This document shows positions 59,892 to 64,000 of a stretch of DNA of 64,000 nucleotides, in pieces (positions within the stretch are counted from its first letter, which is position 1; the number at the start of each line of letters is the position of its first letter). Made by a program: the position numbers and the translations under genes. Source of the stretch: Streptomyces phyllanthi (GTDB taxonomy: Bacteria; Actinomycetota; Actinomycetes; Streptomycetales; Streptomycetaceae); assembly GCF_009377205.1 (NCBI RefSeq), contig NZ_VJZE01000001.1, forward strand, positions 1 to 64,000, read 5' to 3'. The notes beneath the pieces are model-generated. The model ran no database searches. It saw only the letters and a list, made by a program, of their open reading frames with translations, and was not told the origin of the DNA.

Positions 59892-62800
59892 GTGGGACGA
59901 CACGAGAAGCCGGTCGATCCCGACGCCGGTCCCGTGCAGCGGCTCGCGCATGAGCTGCGTGTCCTGCGGGAGAAGGCCGGCAAGCCGCCGTACCGGGAGA
60001 TGGCCAAGCGGGCGGGCTACTCCACGACCACGCTGTCCCAGGCCGCGGCGGGTGACCAGCTGCCGACCCTGGCGGTGGTGCGGGCCTACGCCGAGGCGCT
60101 GGAGGCCGATCCGGACGAGTGGGAACAGCGCTGGCGGGAGGCGGATGCCGAGATCCGGGTGCCCGCGCCGGACGAGAGGCCGCCGTACCGGGGACTGGCC
60201 CGTTTCGAACCTGCCGACAGTGACCTCTTCTTCGGGCGGAAGGCACTCGTCGACAACCTCCTGGAACTGGTCAGCGAGCACCGGTTCGCCGCGGTGTTCG
60301 GCGCGTCGGGCAGCGGTAAGTCGTCACTCTTGCGTGCGGGACTGATCCCGCGGCTGCGGCAGGCGGACGGGACGGAGCGGCCGGCGGTGATCCGGGTGCT
60401 CGCCCCGGGGGCGCAGCCCGCGCGGACGCACGAGAAGGCGTTCGTTCCACTGGACGGCGAATCCACGACCTGGGTGATCGTCGATCAGTTCGAGGAACTG
60501 TTCACCCTGTGCCATGACCGAGCGGAGCGCGACCGCTTTCTGGATCTGCTGCTCGCGGCGCGACGACCGGAGAGCCGACTGCGGGTGGCGGTCGCGGTCC
60601 GCGGCGACTTCTACGGCCACTGCGCCGACCACCGCGAGCTGGCCGAGGCCGTGCGCCGGGCCAGTCTGCTGGTGGGTCCGATGAACCGGGACGAGCTGCG
60701 TGAGGCCATCACCGGCCCGGCCACCGCCGCCGACCTGAACGTGGAACGCGCCCTCACCGCCCGGATCATCGAGGAGGTCGTCGACCGCCCGGGGGCGCTG
60801 CCCATGCTCTCCCACGCCCTGCTGGAGACCTGGCGCCGCCGCCACGGACGGCTTCTGACCCTGGCCGGGTACGAGGAGACGGGCGGGGTGCACGGTGCCA
60901 TCGCCGCCACAGCGGAGCAGGTGTACGGCGGGTTGTCGGCGGAGCGGAGCAGTGTTGCCCGGCGCATCCTGCTGCGGCTCATCGCCCCCGGCGACGGCAC
61001 GGCCGACACGCGCCGTCCGGCGTCACGGGCGGAACTCGGCAGCGGGGTCCGGGAAGTGCTGGAGCAGCTCGTCGCCGCCCGTCTGGTAACCCTGGACGGC
61101 GACACGGTGGAACTCGCGCACGAGGCGCTGATCACCGGCTGGCCGCGCCTGGCGGGCTGGATCGAGGAGAGCCGGGAGCGGCTGCGCGTGCAGCGCAGGC
61201 TCGGCGAGGCGGCCCACGCCTGGGAGGAACTGGACCACGACCCGGGGGCGCTGTACCGGGGTACGCGGCTGGCACGGGCACAGGACCTGTTCGCCCCGGG
61301 ACGGGACACCGACCTCACCCAGCAGTCGGACGAGGAACTCACCTCCGTGGAGCGGTCCTTCCTCACCGCTTCCCTCGCGGCCCGGGACACCGAGCGGGAG
61401 GCCGTGGCCCGCGCCGGACGGCGAACGCGTTCGCTGGTCGTCGGCCTGACCGTGTTCCTCGTGCTGGCGTTGACCGCCGGCCTGGTCGCCTGGCAGCGCA
61501 ACGAGGTGAGCCAGGAAGAAGCCTCCAAGGCCGCCGCCCGCCGCCTGGCCACCGTGGCCGACGGTCTGCGCTCCACCGACCCGCGCACTGCCGCCTTGCT
61601 GGGAGTCGCGTCCTGGAAGATCGCCCCGCTCACCGAGTCCCGCTCGGCGCTGCTGGCCGCCCTCGCGCAACCAGAACGTGACGCCTTCACCGATCCCCGG
61701 ACCGGGAAAGACGTCCGGCGTTTTCTCTCCACCGACGGCCGGACCCTGCTCAGCGTCGACGGCACCACGGTGACCGCCCGGAACGTGGCTGACCACAAGG
61801 TTGTCGCCACCTACCGCCTGCCGTCCGGCACAGAGGCGAACGGTGCCGGCCCCAATTCCCAGCTCCTCGATGTCCTCGGACCGGACGGGGGCGAGCGGCT
61901 GTGGAACCTTCCATCAGGCAGATCCGTCGCCGAGCTCGGCGACACGCCGCTGCTGGGCAGCGCTTCCGACGGAAGCGCGTATCTCACCGGGCCCGCGGAC
62001 GGCGCCGGCACGGTCCAGGTGTACCGCACGGACGACGGCAAAGCCCTCTTCAGCACCGCTGTCGCACGCTCGCTGTCCACGACGGCCGTCGGTCCGGGCG
62101 GCCGTCTGCTCGCGCTCTGCCCTTCCGAGGGGCCGCTCCAGGTGTGGAACACCGCTGACGGCGAACGGCTGCCGGGAGACTGGGAAAAGGCGGACAAGAC
62201 CGTGTGCGGCACCGGCTCGGGCGCGGACGGCGGCTCGCGCCTGCTGACGTTCAGCGGGGACGGCAACAGGCTGGCGGCTCTGTACGGGACGAGTGTTCTG
62301 GTCTGGGACGCCCGCAGTGGGCGCAGGCTCGCCGAATTCGCCGGTGACGGCGTCACCGGCTTCACGGACGCCGCCCTCTCACCCGACGGCCAGTTCCTCG
62401 CCACGGCGGACGACCAGGGACTCGCCGTGTGGCGGCTGGTTACCGGCGGCACGCAAGTCTTCCACCAGCCACTGTCCGGGGACGCGGTGTCGGGGCTGAC
62501 CTGGGACCCGGGCAGGGATCGTCTCCTGCGCTACCTCGACGGCGCCACGGTCCACACCCTCGGCCTCGCCGACCGGCTCACCCCGCAGTGGCACAGCACC
62601 CCGGTCGACGCGGGTGTGCTCAGCCCGGACGGTTCCGCCCTCGCCACGGTCACCCGGTCCGGCAACCGCTACCGCTTCGAGTTGCGCTCCACGAACACCG
62701 GCACGGTGGTCACCCGTGCACCACTCGGCCCATTGCCGAACCAGTCCGGCGACGAGACACCCCTGGTGGCTTTCAGCCCCGACGGCCGCACGGTGGCCAC

Positions 62801-63632
62801 CGCCGACACCATGTCCTCAGGCGCTTCACTGCGGCTGCGCTTCACCGAGTGGGACGTACGAACCCGCAACGTCCGTACGGTCATCGCCACCTCCGGCGCG
62901 GCCGACCGCCCGGTCACGGCCCTCTCCCTCGGACCGGACGGACACACGCTGCTCGCAGTCCGCGCCACCGCCGGCGGTGACACCACGGAGATCTGGGACA
63001 CCCGAAGCCACCGGCGGTCGCGGACGGTGCCCGGTCTGTCCGGCACCGCCCTGGCGGTGCGGCCGGACGGCGGGATACTCGTCGGATCCGACGACCAGTA
63101 CGCCGACCCGGGTACCGGAAAAGTCGGCGGGCGGGCGCTGGCCGACGGCCGCGACGTCACAGCGCTGGCGTTCAGCCCCGACGGCACCCGGCTCGCCGTC
63201 GGCGACTCCACCGGGCACGTCACCCTCTGGGACGCCGAGTTGCGGCATCGCACAGGTGCGCTGACCGGTACCTCCGACACGGACTCCCGGGGCGAGCCGG
63301 AGGCGGTGCGGGCCCTCGCTTTCTCCTCCGACAGCGACACGCTGGCCGTGGGCAGTACCAACGGGACCCTGCGGTTGTGGGACGCCGGCGGCCAGCAACT
63401 CCTCGGCTCGGACCTGCCCACGTCCGGCGACGAGATCCGTTCCCTCGCCTTCACCGAGGACGGCGGAACGGTGTACGCCAGTGGTCCCTCCGTACCGCTG
63501 CAACGTCTCGTCGTCGCCCCTGAACGCGCCGTCCGCACCATCTGCGCGCGTACCGGCGGCGGGCTGACGAAGGCGCAATGGCGGACCTACGTACCTGACT
63601 CGCCGTACGAACAGCTGTGCCAGAGCGGCTGA
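59892..63632 (+). CDS. HTH-nSTAND NTPase-WD40 repeat protein
   Basis: About 1246 residues. I choose the GTG at 59892 (GAAGGG 8 nt upstream); a GTG at 59883 is closer than usual to that site. Order: Cro/C1-like HTH (~15-75, AKRAGYSTTTLSQAAAGDQL), STAND-type NTPase with Walker A GASGSGKSSLL and Walker B WVIVDQFEELF, a helical region, and one membrane helix (LVVGLTVFLVLALTAGLVAW) near residue 520. A C-terminal WD40-like beta-propeller (~600-1240) carries repeats such as LAFSPDGTRLAVGDSTGHVT. This is a known Streptomyces signalling-type architecture; its ligand and output are unknown. Confidence 0.92.
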   Translation: MGRHEKPVDPDAGPVQRLAHELRVLREKAGKPPYREMAKRAGYSTTTLSQAAAGDQLPTLAVVRAYAEALEADPDEWEQRWREADAEIRVPAPDERPPYRGLARFEPADSDLFFGRKALVDNLLELVSEHRFAAVFGASGSGKSSLLRAGLIPRLRQADGTERPAVIRVLAPGAQPARTHEKAFVPLDGESTTWVIVDQFEELFTLCHDRAERDRFLDLLLAARRPESRLRVAVAVRGDFYGHCADHRELAEAVRRASLLVGPMNRDELREAITGPATAADLNVERALTARIIEEVVDRPGALPMLSHALLETWRRRHGRLLTLAGYEETGGVHGAIAATAEQVYGGLSAERSSVARRILLRLIAPGDGTADTRRPASRAELGSGVREVLEQLVAARLVTLDGDTVELAHEALITGWPRLAGWIEESRERLRVQRRLGEAAHAWEELDHDPGALYRGTRLARAQDLFAPGRDTDLTQQSDEELTSVERSFLTASLAARDTEREAVARAGRRTRSLVVGLTVFLVLALTAGLVAWQRNEVSQEEASKAAARRLATVADGLRSTDPRTAALLGVASWKIAPLTESRSALLAALAQPERDAFTDPRTGKDVRRFLSTDGRTLLSVDGTTVTARNVADHKVVATYRLPSGTEANGAGPNSQLLDVLGPDGGERLWNLPSGRSVAELGDTPLLGSASDGSAYLTGPADGAGTVQVYRTDDGKALFSTAVARSLSTTAVGPGGRLLALCPSEGPLQVWNTADGERLPGDWEKADKTVCGTGSGADGGSRLLTFSGDGNRLAALYGTSVLVWDARSGRRLAEFAGDGVTGFTDAALSPDGQFLATADDQGLAVWRLVTGGTQVFHQPLSGDAVSGLTWDPGRDRLLRYLDGATVHTLGLADRLTPQWHSTPVDAGVLSPDGSALATVTRSGNRYRFELRSTNTGTVVTRAPLGPLPNQSGDETPLVAFSPDGRTVATADTMSSGASLRLRFTEWDVRTRNVRTVIATSGAADRPVTALSLGPDGHTLLAVRATAGGDTTEIWDTRSHRRSRTVPGLSGTALAVRPDGGILVGSDDQYADPGTGKVGGRALADGRDVTALAFSPDGTRLAVGDSTGHVTLWDAELRHRTGALTGTSDTDSRGEPEAVRALAFSSDSDTLAVGSTNGTLRLWDAGGQQLLGSDLPTSGDEIRSLAFTEDGGTVYASGPSVPLQRLVVAPERAVRTICARTGGGLTKAQWRTYVPDSPYEQLCQSG

Positions 63633-63757
63633 GCTGATTGTTCGGGGTGGCCCCGCGGGTCGCCTAAAAACGCCTCCACACCGAAGGATCAGGGCCAGAA
63701 CGGCCGCGGCGTCCCGCCGGCGGCGTCAGCGAATCCCCTCAGTCAGGTTCTGGTCTC

Positions 63758-64000
63758 ATGCGCACTCACGTCCTCCCCTCCCTTCTGCTGCTCAGCGCCC
63801 TTTCCCTCACGGCGGCCTGTTCGTCCGGATCGGACACGGCATCGAGCAAGGCGCCTGCGGACACTCGGTCCGAGTCCAGCGCGAGTCCCTCGCCGGTCCG
63901 GAGCGTCGACCCCTCGAAGATCAAGGGCCTGGAGATCGTCAGCGACAGCAGCGAGCACAGCTCGTGCCCCTTCGCGACGAGCTACCCCGACGTGCCCGGC
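63758..64000 (+). CDS. lipoprotein, cut by the right edge
   Basis: An ATG at 63758 opens MRTHVLPSLLLLSALSLTAA followed by the lipobox Cys (LTAAC), then a Ser/Pro-rich linker and KIKGLEIVSDSSEHSSCPFA. At least 81 residues are present and the frame is open at the window end. It is a surface lipoprotein of unknown function, transcribed away from the nSTAND gene after a 125-bp gap that contains a weak hairpin. Confidence 0.75.
   Translation, partial: MRTHVLPSLLLLSALSLTAACSSGSDTASSKAPADTRSESSASPSPVRSVDPSKIKGLEIVSDSSEHSSCPFATSYPDVPG

Noticed and set aside
1-64000. tRNA, rRNA, CRISPR, prophage or intact transposon
   Set aside because: I found no sequence supporting any of these; the repeats seen are short and local.

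Overview
The window is high-GC actinobacterial DNA, most likely from Streptomyces. The evidence is GTG/TTG starts, 4-bp start/stop overlaps, dense third-position G/C, many LuxR/NarL, TetR, IclR and LacI regulators, four cytochrome P450s with small ferredoxins, a SpoIIE/HATPase phosphatase, an nSTAND/WD40 protein, a subtilase and ABC sugar uptake with GH42. I saw no tRNA, rRNA, CRISPR array, phage or intact insertion sequence. The species cannot be named from the sequence alone.

Layout. 1-2.6 kb: a LuxR regulator cut by the left edge, divergent from a cupin/DUF1304 pair, then the tail of a dead FAD oxidoreductase gene. 2.7-8.2 kb: an MMPL-family exporter, a histidine kinase and response regulator, and a GDSL esterase. 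8.7-21.3 kb: a catabolic-looking block with an IclR regulator, an APC permease, a KshB-like flavin/2Fe-2S reductase, an unrecognised 248-residue protein, an FAD dehydrogenase, a TetR regulator, a DUF1059 mini-protein, a P450, an FAD monooxygenase, a ferredoxin reductase and a putidaredoxin-like ferredoxin. 21.9-24.2 kb: a PAS-GAF-SpoIIE-HATPase phosphatase. 24.4-27.4 kb: two luciferase-like oxidoreductases around a MerR regulator. 27.5-28.8 kb: gene remnants and repeats. 28.8-37.8 kb: a LacI-controlled sugar ABC transporter, a GH42 beta-galactosidase and a secreted beta-propeller/ricin protein. 37.9-39.9 kb: an aldo/keto reductase and a DedA protein with a repeated tail. 39.9-45.5 kb: two P450s, a 3Fe-4S-type ferredoxin, its reductase and an MFS exporter. 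46.6-47.9 kb: a deazaflavin reductase divergent from TetR. 47.9-51.3 kb: a second MMPL exporter with an orphan response regulator. 51.6-52.6 kb: pectinesterase and ABC-binding-protein remnants. 52.9-56.1 kb: a TPR-like protein and a TetR/P450 pair with a 31-bp palindrome. 56.1-64 kb: a giant subtilase, an nSTAND/WD40 protein and a partial lipoprotein.

The most notable observation is a 37-bp two-box element. Each box is 16 bp, the boxes lie 21 bp apart, and the right box reads as a NarL-type 7-2-7 inverted repeat. It occurs upstream of both MMPL genes and of the twin-P450/ferredoxin/MFS cluster, which suggests one response-regulator regulon joining two exporters and an oxidative gene set that are otherwise tens of kilobases apart. 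Three other small regulons can be read directly from shared operators: MerR with two LLM oxidoreductases, TetR with two promoters of the P450 block, and TetR with a P450 through a long palindrome.
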